Source: Candidatus Helarchaeota archaeon (GTDB lineage: Archaea > Asgardarchaeota > Lokiarchaeia > Helarchaeales > HEL-GB-A). From it: DNA of 64,000 nucleotides. How positions within the stretch are numbered: position 1 is the stretch's first letter; each line of letters starts with the position of its first letter. The translations under genes were made by a program, and so were the position numbers. The DNA lies in assembly GCA_013375455.1 (NCBI GenBank), contig JABXJT010000023.1, forward strand, positions 3,512 through 67,511, read 5' to 3'. A model generated the notes under the pieces. The model made no database searches and was not told the DNA's origin. It was given only the letters and a program-made list of their open reading frames with translations. Of this stretch, positions 8,387 through 16,762 are shown piece after piece.

Positions 8387-10285
8387 TTATTCAAGCTCTT
8401 TAAAAATTTGATTTAATCGTTCTACTGCAATTATAAATCCTTCACCTCTATTTTGATGCCCCAACCATATTTCCGGGATGATCCCTTTATTATAATCTTT
8501 AAAATAAGACAAAACTCTCTTGAAATCTATTTCACCTTCTAAGATTTGCAATCCTTCACCATCAGTTCCTATAGAATCAGATATATGAAAATGTTCAATA
8601 TAGGGAAGGACTAATTCAATATATTTATAAAGATCTTTGTTGTTTGCTTTGCAATACATATCTGCATGGGATAAATCGAAACAAAATCCGCGACCTGTCT
8701 TTTTACAATAATATAGAACCTCGCTAGCATCAATTAGAGAATTACTCAACCATTGACCGCCAAAAAACCATGGAAATGGAGGCATATTCTCCACTAACAT
8801 CATAACTCCTTCAGAGTCCAGTTGATTAAGAGATTCAATCATGGTTTCTATCAGATTATCTCGGTCTTGTATAGGATCATCAAGACTCCAGCCACCCGGA
8901 TGTATAATGATTTTTGGTATAGTTTTTTTATCAAAATTTTTGGAAATTTTTCTGGTGAGATTAATAGTTCGCTGGTATACATCTATAGACAATTTTCTGA
9001 CACTATCATCTTTTGTACATAAATCCAACAGATAATCTTTCCAGTATTCGGGTGCATGAACACATAATTGTTGGATATAGTGTTTATCTTTAAGTTCAGA
9101 ATTATCATAATCAAATTCTAAATCTTTATCTGATAAATGAAATTCTAATAAATCAGGATTGCTCTGCACGACATCATCAATATCATGGAATCTTACAATT
9201 AAACCCCATCGTTTCTTCAAACCCTCAGCAACTTTTCGGTATTTTGTTTCACCAAAATCGCGTTGGAGAATATATTCATCTTCTTTAATGTCGCGTTGGG
9301 CTTTTTTGCCTATTAATTCGTATATGCGCTGTGGAGATATACCTTTTCCGGGACTCTTAGTCTTTAGATTCTCCTCGGTAAAGGTTTCACCTTTTTTGAT
9401 ATCTCTTCCTGCAACGATCGATTTAGCCAAGACTTCGCGATTAACTATCTCACCTCGTGTGATATATCTCTTCTCATATCCCATGGCTAATTCGATATTT
9501 CTAATATCCCGTACAAGCTTAATCAATCCAGCAGGTTCCAAACTAGCAGCATGGTCCGGGCCTACCATAGTTCTATCAAGTGTAAAATGTTTTTCAATAA
9601 TACAAGCTCCCGCCACAACAGCGGCTTCAGAGACGGCAATACCGCGTTCATGCCCGGAATAGCCGATAGGGACGCCATACTTTTTTAAGGTATTCATGAA
9701 CCTTAAATTTAGGTGTTTAAAAGGTGCCGGATAGGTACTGTTACATTGTAATAATGCAAAATTAGCTTTTAATTCATTTAAAAAATTAACTGTTTTATCT
9801 ATTTCACTCTGACTCCACATGCCTGTGGATAATATTACCGGTTTTTTCTTTGAAACAATATATTTTATTAAACTGAAATTAGTCATATCTGCTGATGAAA
9901 CCTTATATGCAGGGACATTTAGTTTTTCAAGAAAATCCACGCTTTTCTTATCCCAAGGGGTGCACATGAAGATGATACCCTTTTCCTTACAATATTTTGT
10001 TATTTCATTGTATTCTGAATCTTTTAATTCAAACTTTTTTAAAATAGGTATTAAATACTGAAACGGCTGCTCTGAATTATTCGGATTATCGATTATATCT
10101 TTTTTATATACTTCAGAGAGCGTTCTCTTTTGAAACTTAACAACATCCACTCCTGCGTCACATGCAATGTCAATTAATTTTTTAGCGATCCGCAAACTCC
10201 CATTATGATTTATCCCTGCTTCAGCAATGATGAAAGCTGGATATCCAACACCTATTTTCTTGTTATTTATTTCCAGAGTTTTCAA
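8387..10285 (-). CDS. neuB: N-acetylneuraminate synthase fused to a sugar isomerase/epimerase-like TIM barrel
   Basis: Residues 15-270 are a NeuB condensing domain (IIAEAGINHNGS, DVVKFQKRT, YKVSSADMTN, STGMWSQSEI, GYSGHERGI, IEKHFTLDRTM) that joins PEP to an N-acyl hexosamine. Residues 285-345 are the usual SAF/antifreeze-like lid (AGRDIKKGETFTEENL). Residues 355-632 form an additional AP-endonuclease-2/xylose-isomerase-like barrel with candidate metal ligands in VENMPPFPW (Glu499), FDLSHADMY (Asp537, His540), HFHISDS and PEIWLGH (Glu605). A normal NeuB ends near residue 345, so this is a two-enzyme fusion, perhaps making the hexosamine substrate. The start is TTG at 10285, with tgagg 8 bases upstream. 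Confidence 0.85.
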   Translation of the reverse strand: MKTLEINNKKIGVGYPAFIIAEAGINHNGSLRIAKKLIDIACDAGVDVVKFQKRTLSEVYKKDIIDNPNNSEQPFQYLIPILKKFELKDSEYNEITKYCKEKGIIFMCTPWDKKSVDFLEKLNVPAYKVSSADMTNFSLIKYIVSKKKPVILSTGMWSQSEIDKTVNFLNELKANFALLQCNSTYPAPFKHLNLRFMNTLKKYGVPIGYSGHERGIAVSEAAVVAGACIIEKHFTLDRTMVGPDHAASLEPAGLIKLVRDIRNIELAMGYEKRYITRGEIVNREVLAKSIVAGRDIKKGETFTEENLKTKSPGKGISPQRIYELIGKKAQRDIKEDEYILQRDFGETKYRKVAEGLKKRWGLIVRFHDIDDVVQSNPDLLEFHLSDKDLEFDYDNSELKDKHYIQQLCVHAPEYWKDYLLDLCTKDDSVRKLSIDVYQRTINLTRKISKNFDKKTIPKIIIHPGGWSLDDPIQDRDNLIETMIESLNQLDSEGVMMLVENMPPFPWFFGGQWLSNSLIDASEVLYYCKKTGRGFCFDLSHADMYCKANNKDLYKYIELVLPYIEHFHISDSIGTDGEGLQILEGEIDFKRVLSYFKDYNKGIIPEIWLGHQNRGEGFIIAVERLNQIFKELE

Positions 10286-10662
10286 TTCAATAGCCTCATT
10301 CTGATTTTTTGAAAAGGCCTTGGTAATAAAGGGTGGAGATTGAAATCTATTATTAATATTTTATTTAATATATTTATAAGATATTATAAATAAGACGATT
10401 CAAGTAATTATATTTACAGATAAACAGTTATTCCTTTTGAACTGAAAAATTGGATAAATTTTACCGTTTTGAATTTAAAAAAATCAGAAAACGATTAAAC
10501 TTTTATTGGATTTACCTCCAAATTAATTAATCAAGAATTTTAAGCATAAAAAAATTCTTTTTTGATGAAAAAATCTTTATCCTTAAACTGAAACTATCTT
10601 AAAATCGAATTGCTCATAGATGCATAATTGAATTATATTTGAATAAATAGAGCTGAAAAACG
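10286..10662. promoter_or_regulatory. Divergent intergenic region with a terminator-like hairpin
   Basis: This 377-bp, very AT-rich spacer separates the divergent neuB fusion and a methyltransferase and must hold both promoters. No ORF is convincing. A 9-bp perfect inverted repeat (10533-10541 and 10551-10559, 9-base loop) is followed by a short T-run, which would suit an intrinsic terminator or an operator. TATA-like tracts are abundant in this base composition, so no single one can be assigned. Confidence 0.4.
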
Positions 10663-11718
10663 ATGTTAGGAAAGAGATACGAAAATAACGGTAAGGCAAC
10701 ATTAAAATTGAACGCAATTCAAAAAAAAGTTAAAAGGAAAATTGACTTAAAGGTTAGACAGAAGATTTATCAGTTTGAATCGGTACTATGTGGTATTTGT
10801 AATAATAATGAATTTGAGAAATTAGCAAAGAAGGACCGTTATGGGCTATATATGCCGGTAGTTATTTGTAAGCGGTGTGGATTAATTCAAACAAATCCCA
10901 GAATGACCCAAGATTCTTATAACCGCTTTTATAATGAAGAATATCGCAGCTTATATGTTGGAGAGAGAACTCCCACCCAAGAATTTTTTTTATATGAATA
11001 TCAAAAAGGAAAAAGAATTTACTCTTTTTTAGAGAGGACAAAAATTTTGAATAAGGTATCCTCAAATCCATTTGTCTTAGAGGTTGGTTGTGGAGCAGGG
11101 GGTATATTACATTATTTTAAAAAGAAATTGTGTCGTGTGCAAGGTATTGATATCGGGAAAGAATATATAGAATATGGAAAAGAAAAATTCGGATTGGATT
11201 TAGTTGTTGGTACATTATCTGAAGTTGTATTTGATAAATCGCCCGATATTGTTATATATTCCGATGTTATAGAACATATTTTATTTCCAAAAGAAGAATT
11301 AAAAAGAATAAAAGGAATTTTATCAGACCGTGGAGTATTATATATAGAATTACCAGGTGTAAAAAATTTATATAATAGTTATACAAGTTATAGTAGAGAT
11401 TTTCTTCGTTTTCTCCAAAATGCTCATATTTATCATTTCACGCTTACTACTTTAAATAATTTATTAAAAATAGGGGGCTTTCAATTAATTTTAGGGGATG
11501 AAACTATAAAAAGTATTTTTAAAAAATCGGAAACGAAAGATTTAGACTTAAAATTCAAGAACGATTATAACGCGGTGATGAAATTTTTGTATAGTTTAGA
11601 AAAGTTCAGAAGACTCTATAAATTCCAAAAATTTTTTCAGAATTTAAAGAATTTCCTTACGAAATCTAAAACCAAGGATTTAAAACAAATAGTGAAATCT
11701 ATAAGAAGTACAATCTAA
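10663..11718 (+). CDS. Class I SAM-dependent methyltransferase with N-terminal zinc site
   Basis: Two CxxC pairs, Cys43/Cys46 (CGIC) and Cys69/Cys72 (CKRCG), form a zinc-binding N-terminal module like that of NDP-sugar C-methyltransferases. The glycine-rich SAM-binding motif EVGCGAGG starts at residue 140, followed by GIDIG and SDVIEHI. The length (351 aa) and layout fit the methyltransf_23 group. In a glycan locus it most likely methylates a sugar or a lipid-linked intermediate, an inference from context. The C-terminal 60 residues are lysine- and phenylalanine-rich and not recognised. The gene ends 21 bp from the convergent phosphoesterase gene. Confidence 0.75.
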   Translation: MLGKRYENNGKATLKLNAIQKKVKRKIDLKVRQKIYQFESVLCGICNNNEFEKLAKKDRYGLYMPVVICKRCGLIQTNPRMTQDSYNRFYNEEYRSLYVGERTPTQEFFLYEYQKGKRIYSFLERTKILNKVSSNPFVLEVGCGAGGILHYFKKKLCRVQGIDIGKEYIEYGKEKFGLDLVVGTLSEVVFDKSPDIVIYSDVIEHILFPKEELKRIKGILSDRGVLYIELPGVKNLYNSYTSYSRDFLRFLQNAHIYHFTLTTLNNLLKIGGFQLILGDETIKSIFKKSETKDLDLKFKNDYNAVMKFLYSLEKFRRLYKFQKFFQNLKNFLTKSKTKDLKQIVKSIRSTI

Positions 11719-11739
11719 AAACGGATTTTAAAGAGATCA

Positions 11740-12309
11740 TTATTCTAATTCTCGAGTTTCTAAATTAAAAATATTAATTTGACTCGACAATCTTCCAGAT
11801 TTTAAAAATGTACTCGAAATTTTTAATTTATTGTTAATTTCAGACAGAATTTGGAATGATGGAATTCCTGTTGATGGGCCACCACCCCAACTTCCGGTTG
11901 CACTTCCAGGATTTAACAAAAGGATATGATTGTGTAATCTAACAGATTGTGCATGGGTGTGCCCAGATATAAGAATATCAACCCGCATTTTATAGGCAAT
12001 TTTAGCTAATTGCTCGGGGCTACCCCGAGGGCGAATTCCTGTCCCGTGAATCAGCCCAATCCTATATTTATCTAATTCAACAAGTATTGAACGTGGAAAC
12101 TCTCGAGATCCAAAATAATAATCCATATTACCAATTACATTTTTAACAGGGGCTATTGATTGTAGTCTATTGAAGATTTCAGGGTCCGTTAAATCACCCG
12201 TGCATAAGATTAAATCAAATTTAGAATTTTGAATTTTTTGCATAATCTCAAAGGGAATTTCTTTTTCTCTGTCAGGAATGTGAAAATCGCCGATCACAAG
12301 CAGAATCAT
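11740..12309 (-). CDS. YfcE/MJ0936-type metallophosphoesterase (Vps29-like fold)
   Basis: Metal-binding motifs are all present: GDFHIPD (Asp8, His10), CTGDLTD (Asp39), VIGNMDYY (Asn61), LIHGTG (His88) and ISGHTHAQS (His117, His119). These define the small single-domain calcineurin-like phosphodiesterases of archaea, whose fold is shared with the eukaryotic retromer subunit Vps29. The 189-residue length fits. It follows the chimeric neuA-aminotransferase gene with a 24-bp gap on the same strand. A fragment of the first 38 codons of a paralogue lies at 17108-17222 next to the intact aminotransferase, so the pair aminotransferase-phosphoesterase was an ancestral unit. The substrate is unknown. 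Confidence 0.85.
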   Translation of the reverse strand: MILLVIGDFHIPDREKEIPFEIMQKIQNSKFDLILCTGDLTDPEIFNRLQSIAPVKNVIGNMDYYFGSREFPRSILVELDKYRIGLIHGTGIRPRGSPEQLAKIAYKMRVDILISGHTHAQSVRLHNHILLLNPGSATGSWGGGPSTGIPSFQILSEINNKLKISSTFLKSGRLSSQINIFNLETRELE

Positions 12310-12333
12310 AAAGAAACCCGAACGTAAGGGAAA

Positions 12334-13821
12334 TTATGAAGTTTGGGAAAATATTCGCTCAATCGCAGCAATCCCTGAACCTGGTTGAAAATCGAACCCG
12401 AGTTTATTAAGCGCTGTTTCAAGGGCACTAAAAGTAATTAAAATATCCTTTTCTTGGACCACGTTCATATGGGCAATTCGAATGATTTTATCTTTTAATT
12501 CCCCTTGTCCACCTGCTATTAGAATTCCCAATTCTTTCATTGAATTAATAATTTCTTTACCATTAATTTTAGGAGGAACTTTGATTGCTGTCACCGTGTT
12601 TGAAGCATATTCTTCTTCTGCAAATAATTCTAATCCTAAGGCTTTAGCTCCAACTCGAGTAGCTTTTGCCATTCGTCGATGACGTTTCACTCGGTTTTCA
12701 AAACCCTCTTCAAACATCATTTTAAGTGAAATATTCTGCGCAATTATAAGAGGTATCGAAGGTGTAAGTGGGGTATCGCCCCTTTCATTGAACCACTGCT
12801 TATATAAAGTTAAATTAACGTAATATGAATGAATATTTGTTCGTTTATTAATTATATCCCATGCTCGTGACCCAACCATAATAAATCCTAGACCTGGAGG
12901 AATGCCTAAGCACTTTTGGCTTCCCGTTACTAAAACATCAAAATTCCATTTGTCCGGATAAACATAATCCCCACCTACTGAGGTTACACCATCAACAATT
13001 AGGATTTTATTGTATTCACGGACTATTTTACCTATTTTCTCGCCTGGATTGATTATTCCAGTGGAAGTTTCATTATGACATATTGTGACGAATTTTATGT
13101 CTGTATTTTTATCGAGTATTTCAATTAATGGCTCTTCTTTAAGTTCTTTAGTTAAAATGTATTTTTTGAGATAAATTTCAGCGATTATCCAATCATCCTC
13201 TTCATCGATGTCAATGGCGGCGTATTCTGGCATCTCATAAATTCCTATTTTGCCAGATAGTCTATTCTCATTTCTTTTAATATTTTTCACTCTATTTATC
13301 CAAAAAGCTCCATTTTCAACCAAAATACCACTAAAATCTTGTCTTCTCGGTCTATTTTTAAAATCGTAATTAATAGGAATTCCTTGATCTGTCCAGAAAA
13401 ATTTTTTTATTCGACTACAGGATAATATAGAATCGAAATCCTTTTGGAAACATAATTCTACAGCCTTCTCAAAATCTTCAGGTTGGGTAAATGGAGTTGT
13501 TGCCTGCACTAAAATAAAGAGATCTTCATCATCAAATGAGTGCTTATTAATGAATTCGAGCATAACAGATTCAGTTGATGAATCATCCCTAGCATTTTCT
13601 TTATCTCTTTTATAGATATTAACCTTTGAAAAATTGAAATTTTTAACAACTTCGCTTATTTCTTCGCAATCAGTAGCTACAAAAATTATATCAACGTTCT
13701 TTGCTTTTTGTAACGCTTTTAAATTCCAATATATAAGGGGTTTTCCACATAACTCTCTAATATTCTTCAAAGGAATTGATTTACTACCGCATCTAGCCGG
13801 AATGAAAGCGATAATCTTCAT
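12334..13821 (-). CDS. Chimera: complete NeuA cytidylyltransferase fused to a headless class V aminotransferase
   Basis: Residues 1-225 are a complete NeuA paralogue of the 4382-5071 gene (ARCGSKSIPLKNI, VATDCEEI, AAIDIDEEDDW). From residue 226 the sequence switches to LKEEPLIEILDKN and then follows the aminotransferase at 17247-18404 to its last residue, including the PLP lysine (SQKCLG, Lys303). The aminotransferase part lacks its first 115 residues, including the N-terminal substrate segment and the phosphate-binding loop GSSTSAMDS. The junction is near 13146, where both parents share a tctt-c-tttaag-like stretch. The cytidylyltransferase may work; the aminotransferase half probably does not. 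A misassembly is the main alternative. Confidence 0.85.
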   Translation of the reverse strand: MKIIAFIPARCGSKSIPLKNIRELCGKPLIYWNLKALQKAKNVDIIFVATDCEEISEVVKNFNFSKVNIYKRDKENARDDSSTESVMLEFINKHSFDDEDLFILVQATTPFTQPEDFEKAVELCFQKDFDSILSCSRIKKFFWTDQGIPINYDFKNRPRRQDFSGILVENGAFWINRVKNIKRNENRLSGKIGIYEMPEYAAIDIDEEDDWIIAEIYLKKYILTKELKEEPLIEILDKNTDIKFVTICHNETSTGIINPGEKIGKIVREYNKILIVDGVTSVGGDYVYPDKWNFDVLVTGSQKCLGIPPGLGFIMVGSRAWDIINKRTNIHSYYVNLTLYKQWFNERGDTPLTPSIPLIIAQNISLKMMFEEGFENRVKRHRRMAKATRVGAKALGLELFAEEEYASNTVTAIKVPPKINGKEIINSMKELGILIAGGQGELKDKIIRIAHMNVVQEKDILITFSALETALNKLGFDFQPGSGIAAIERIFSQTS

Positions 13822-13859
13822 TATTCATTCTACCTTGAGTTATTATTACTTAGCCTGAG

Positions 13860-14045
13860 TCAAAATTCTCTTCTGACCGACAAAATCTCCGTTCTTATCG
13901 ACTTTAAGTTTTTCGCGTGAATGCGGTTTAGTGTCGGGAGTTAGTGTTGGAAGTGTTTGGGCGACCGCATGGCTCCAGGAAGCTCCATTCGGATGGAAGC
14001 AAGAGCGATGACTAGCATACAGAGGCATTTTAATGCTACATATTT
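13860..14045. other. GC-richer, hairpin-forming segment of unknown function
   Basis: This stretch is clearly richer in G and C than its surroundings. It holds several inverted repeats: a 7-bp pair at 13921-13927 and 13964-13970, a hairpin with a ucgg loop and one bulge at 13982-14000, and a 6-bp pair at 14013-14018 and 14033-14038. A 60-codon minus-strand ORF here (13846-14028) resembles nothing I know. It lies between the chimeric gene and a transposase remnant, so it may be the end of a decayed mobile element or a structured RNA. Confidence 0.3.
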
Positions 14046-14233
14046 TTGAATATTTCGCAACCCCTTGAAATTGTGAGATTCAAGAAATATATCTTTCTTC
14101 AAAGTAGCGAACTGCTGTTCGCTTGCGATTCGTATCCAATAAATTTGTTTAAATTCTTTCTGGTCGTGAAGGACGAGACAACATCTCCTATATTCCTTCT
14201 GCCCTTTCGCTTACGGTCGGAACAAAATCTGAA

Positions 14234-14809
14234 ATGATACGCCTTCCTCCTTTAACGAGCCCAGGAGATAAGCACCAGATTCTACAAATAAAAGAGCTAT
14301 TATCCGAGTTAATAAAGCACTCGCACCTAAAATATACCTATATTTTGGCAGATGGAATCTTTGACACGCAGGAGATTCAGCAAATCATCTTGGATGACTT
14401 TAATAAGTTACCAGTGATCAAGTATAATCTCAAGAAGTCTAAAATTAAATGCCTTGAGGAATTGCCAAACGGGAATTGGCGCTTCTTTAATCCAGTGCTG
14501 GCAGTCATTTCTGCCTACCATAAAAAGTATAATGACCGAACTGCTGTAGAACGCTTCAATGGACGGCTAAAAGACGGGACCTCCATCCGCCGATCTAACG
14601 TGCGTGGCCATCAAAAGAACCATAAATTCGTTTACTTTGGCATTTTAGCAATGCAAATAATAACACTAACCCTCCAGTATCTCATTAAAAAGATACAAAA
14701 AATATATCAAACATCTTTAACGAACTTCCTAGGAGGTAATAACGAAATTAAGAATAGAAAAATATTGAAAATATGCAATTGCAACTTGATAAGCAAGATA
14801 CTTCTCTAA
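14234..14809 (+). pseudogene. C-terminal remnant of an IS transposase (DDE, IS4/IS5/IS1182-like)
   Basis: The 191-residue reading frame has the second half of a DDE transposase: a second-Asp motif LADGIFDT, and the terminal Glu region RTAVERFNGRLKDG followed by NHKFVYFGILAMQI. The N-terminal domain and first catalytic Asp are missing. The frame is open only to about 14153 upstream and shows no recognisable transposase start, so this is a 5-prime-truncated, inactive copy. It is a different lineage from the intact element at 62063-63428. It sits in the rearranged interval between the two aminotransferase copies and may mark the cause of that rearrangement. Confidence 0.7.
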
Positions 14810-15169
14810 ATTTTGCTTAATAGCCAAAACGTAAATTCAGGGCAAACTATCGACAAAAAAAGTTAAATTTTTAGTTTTGTAATCCCCTCTAATAATACAT
14901 ATTAATATCAAAATATATAACTGAAAAATCCTTAATACAAATGATACTTCTAATGCTATTAGAGATTTACATAATATTCAAATCCAGAAGTGAAAAGTCA
15001 GCGGATGGAAATTGGATAAAGATAACCAGTATAAAAAAAGGATTCAGAATTTAAAATCGATTATATCTAAATAAAAATGGTCATAACTTAATAGTTCATA
15101 ATAAAATAAGGTATCTGATTCCTTTAGCTTATTCATAATTTATGATTAAATATAAAGAGTTTTTAGAAA
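14810..15169. other. Non-coding spacer upstream of the SDR gene
   Basis: About 360 bp of AT-rich DNA between the transposase remnant and the dehydratase gene. I see no ORF, RNA gene or convincing repeat; the promoter of the downstream gene should lie in its last 100 bp. The left end of the segment probably belongs to the decayed insertion sequence. Confidence 0.4.
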
Positions 15170-16141
15170 ATGAATGTATTAATAACAGGAATTACCGGTT
15201 TTGTCGGCTCGCATCTCGCGGATCTATATCTAGAAAAAGGATATAATGTGTTTGGAACTAAAAGATGGCGTTCGAGGTTGGATAACATTTCACATATTAT
15301 TGATCAGATAAAATTGATAGAATGTGATATAACAGATGCTTATGCCATAGAAAAAGCAATTGAACAATCAGAACCAGATGTTATTCATCATATGGCAGCT
15401 CAATCTTTCGTTCCTGCATCGTGGGCAAATCCAAAATCGACTCTAGATATAAATATCATGGGAACTTTAAATATTCTTGAAGGAACACGCAGAGCAAAAT
15501 TAGATTCAATCGTTCAAATCTGCGGTTCGTCTGAAGAGTATGGAATGGTAAAACCAGATGAAATTCCGATAAAAGAAACTAATCCATTACGACCTCTTTC
15601 ACCGTATGGAGTCTCAAAAGTCACTACAGATTTACTTTCAATACAATATCATCAGAGTTATGGTCTAAAAGTCGTAGTTACGCGCGCTTTTAATCACACG
15701 GGTGCTCGCAGAGGTGAAGTTTTTGTTTGTAGCAATTTTGCCAAACAAATCGCGTTAATAGAAAAAGGAATTCAGAAAGTAATTAATCATGGAAATTTAA
15801 AAGTGATTAGAGATTTTACAGATGTAAGAGATGTGGTCAGAGCATATTATTTAGCATCAAAGGATGATAAATGTGTGGGAAAGCAACTGAATATTTGCTC
15901 TGGAAAGGGTTATAAAATTTCAGAAGTTTTAAATATATTAAAAAGTTATGCAGAAGTTGAAATTAAGACCTCGTTTGATGAATCACGGAGTAGGCCAAGT
16001 GATGTCCCAATCTTAATTGGTAATTACGACCTGTTCAAGTCTATAACTGGTTGGAAACCAGAAATTCCAATAAAAGATACATTATCAGTTTTGCTAGATT
16101 ATTGGAGAACCAATATAAAGATACTTTATCAGTTTTGCTAG
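15170..16141 (+). CDS. GDP-mannose 4,6-dehydratase-like NAD-dependent epimerase/dehydratase
   Basis: An extended short-chain dehydrogenase: NAD-binding GITGFVGSHL (residues 7-16), ECDITD, HHMAAQSFVPASW, the CGSSEEYG segment and the catalytic SPYGVSKV with Tyr146 and Lys150. The motifs TRAFNHTGARRG and RDFTDVRDVVRAY are typical of GDP-mannose 4,6-dehydratase/RmlB relatives, which make deoxy sugars. The length (323 aa) is normal. Its last seven residues (KILYQFC) are the product of a 44-bp tandem duplication that shifted the frame; without it the protein would end at the isoleucine before them. It probably supplies a nucleotide sugar to the surrounding glycan locus. Confidence 0.85.
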   Translation: MNVLITGITGFVGSHLADLYLEKGYNVFGTKRWRSRLDNISHIIDQIKLIECDITDAYAIEKAIEQSEPDVIHHMAAQSFVPASWANPKSTLDINIMGTLNILEGTRRAKLDSIVQICGSSEEYGMVKPDEIPIKETNPLRPLSPYGVSKVTTDLLSIQYHQSYGLKVVVTRAFNHTGARRGEVFVCSNFAKQIALIEKGIQKVINHGNLKVIRDFTDVRDVVRAYYLASKDDKCVGKQLNICSGKGYKISEVLNILKSYAEVEIKTSFDESRSRPSDVPILIGNYDLFKSITGWKPEIPIKDTLSVLLDYWRTNIKILYQFC

Positions 16142-16160
16142 ATTATTGGAGAACCAATAT
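16073..16160 (+). repeat. 44-bp tandem duplication over the 3-prime end of the dehydratase gene
   Basis: Two head-to-tail copies (16073-16116 and 16117-16160) differ at one base only. Because 44 is not a multiple of three, the second copy is read out of frame and the gene ends at a new TAG at 16139-16141. In the second copy the original frame would have ended in TAA right after the aat-att codons. This looks like a recent slippage or short-homology duplication. Confidence 0.9.
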
Positions 16161-16237
16161 TTAAAAACAATTTTTTTCAAAGAACCAATTAAATTAGAAT
16201 ATATATTACAAAAGAAGGATTAAAAATAAGAGTATCG

Positions 16238-16266
16238 AAGGTAATAAGAAATTAATTTATTACCTT
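16238..16266 (+). terminator. Intrinsic-terminator-like hairpin after the dehydratase gene
   Basis: A perfect 10-bp inverted repeat (16238-16247 with 16257-16266, 9-base loop) is followed directly by a run of seven T. The position, about 100 bp past the dehydratase stop, suits a transcription terminator on the plus strand. Confidence 0.5.
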
Positions 16267-16350
16267 TTTTTGAATGCTATTTATTATGAGGATTTTTTTA
16301 AATAACTCTTTTAAAAATTCGAGGACTTCAGAAAGATTAAATTTGTTTTT

Positions 16351-16440
16351 GCCATTAAGGCGATCTATGCGCCCGCGCGCGGGCAGGGAATCCGTTCATC
16401 GCAGCATTCGCACTTCACCGGATGGACTGGATATCGTCTT
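16351..16440. other. GC-rich island with a 14-bp perfect palindrome
   Basis: In otherwise AT-rich non-coding DNA, this short stretch is GC-rich and contains the self-complementary gcccgcgcgcgggc at 16371-16384, flanked by gcgat (16360-16364) and atcgc (16397-16401), which could close an outer stem. A 68-codon plus-strand ORF runs through it but resembles no protein. It could be a structured RNA, a protein-binding site or a scrap of foreign DNA. The remaining non-coding sequence on either side (16142-16590) shows nothing else besides the hairpin at 16238. Confidence 0.3.
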
Positions 16441-16593
16441 TTCATCATCGCAATTATTAGTCATTCGTAACTGCGTTTGATTAGAAGATATCCATCCTCA
16501 AAATTTTTAAATCTTGATGCAAAAATTAAATCGAAAATTGAAAATTTATCGAGAATTTGATGTATTCCTGTTATTTTAAGTGGTATTTTATAA

Positions 16594-16743
16594 AGGAGGT
16601 TATCAATAGATGTTCGATATTTTCTATTAACGGAGCCAACGAAAAGGGGAAAGTATTCAGCGATTAATTTAGCTCTAAAAAATTCAAAAAAGACTGATGT
16701 TTTAATTTTTTAAAGTGCGGATGTAATCTCAGGCTTTGGCGTT
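16594..16743 (+). pseudogene. Remnant of a family 2 glycosyltransferase
   Basis: Read in the frame of codon 16639, this stretch gives KRGKYSAINLALKNSKKTD and then VLIF, a stop at 16711-16713, and SADVISG. It matches the nucleotide-sugar-binding region of GT-A family 2 glycosyltransferases (consensus like RxGKxxAlNxgl...D...l..DaD). Only about 50 codons remain and a stop interrupts them, so it is a dead fragment. It adjoins the inverted radical SAM fragment and shows that this interval once carried more glycan genes. Confidence 0.6.
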
Positions 16744-16762
16744 TATGTCGATCAGAGACCGA

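Noticed and set aside
9159..9662. 167-codon plus-strand ORF
   Set aside because: It is the opposite-strand shadow of the NeuB gene, which has clear family motifs.
16274..16480. 68-codon plus-strand ORF across the GC island
   Set aside because: No ribosome site, no recognisable protein, and a sharp composition change inside it.
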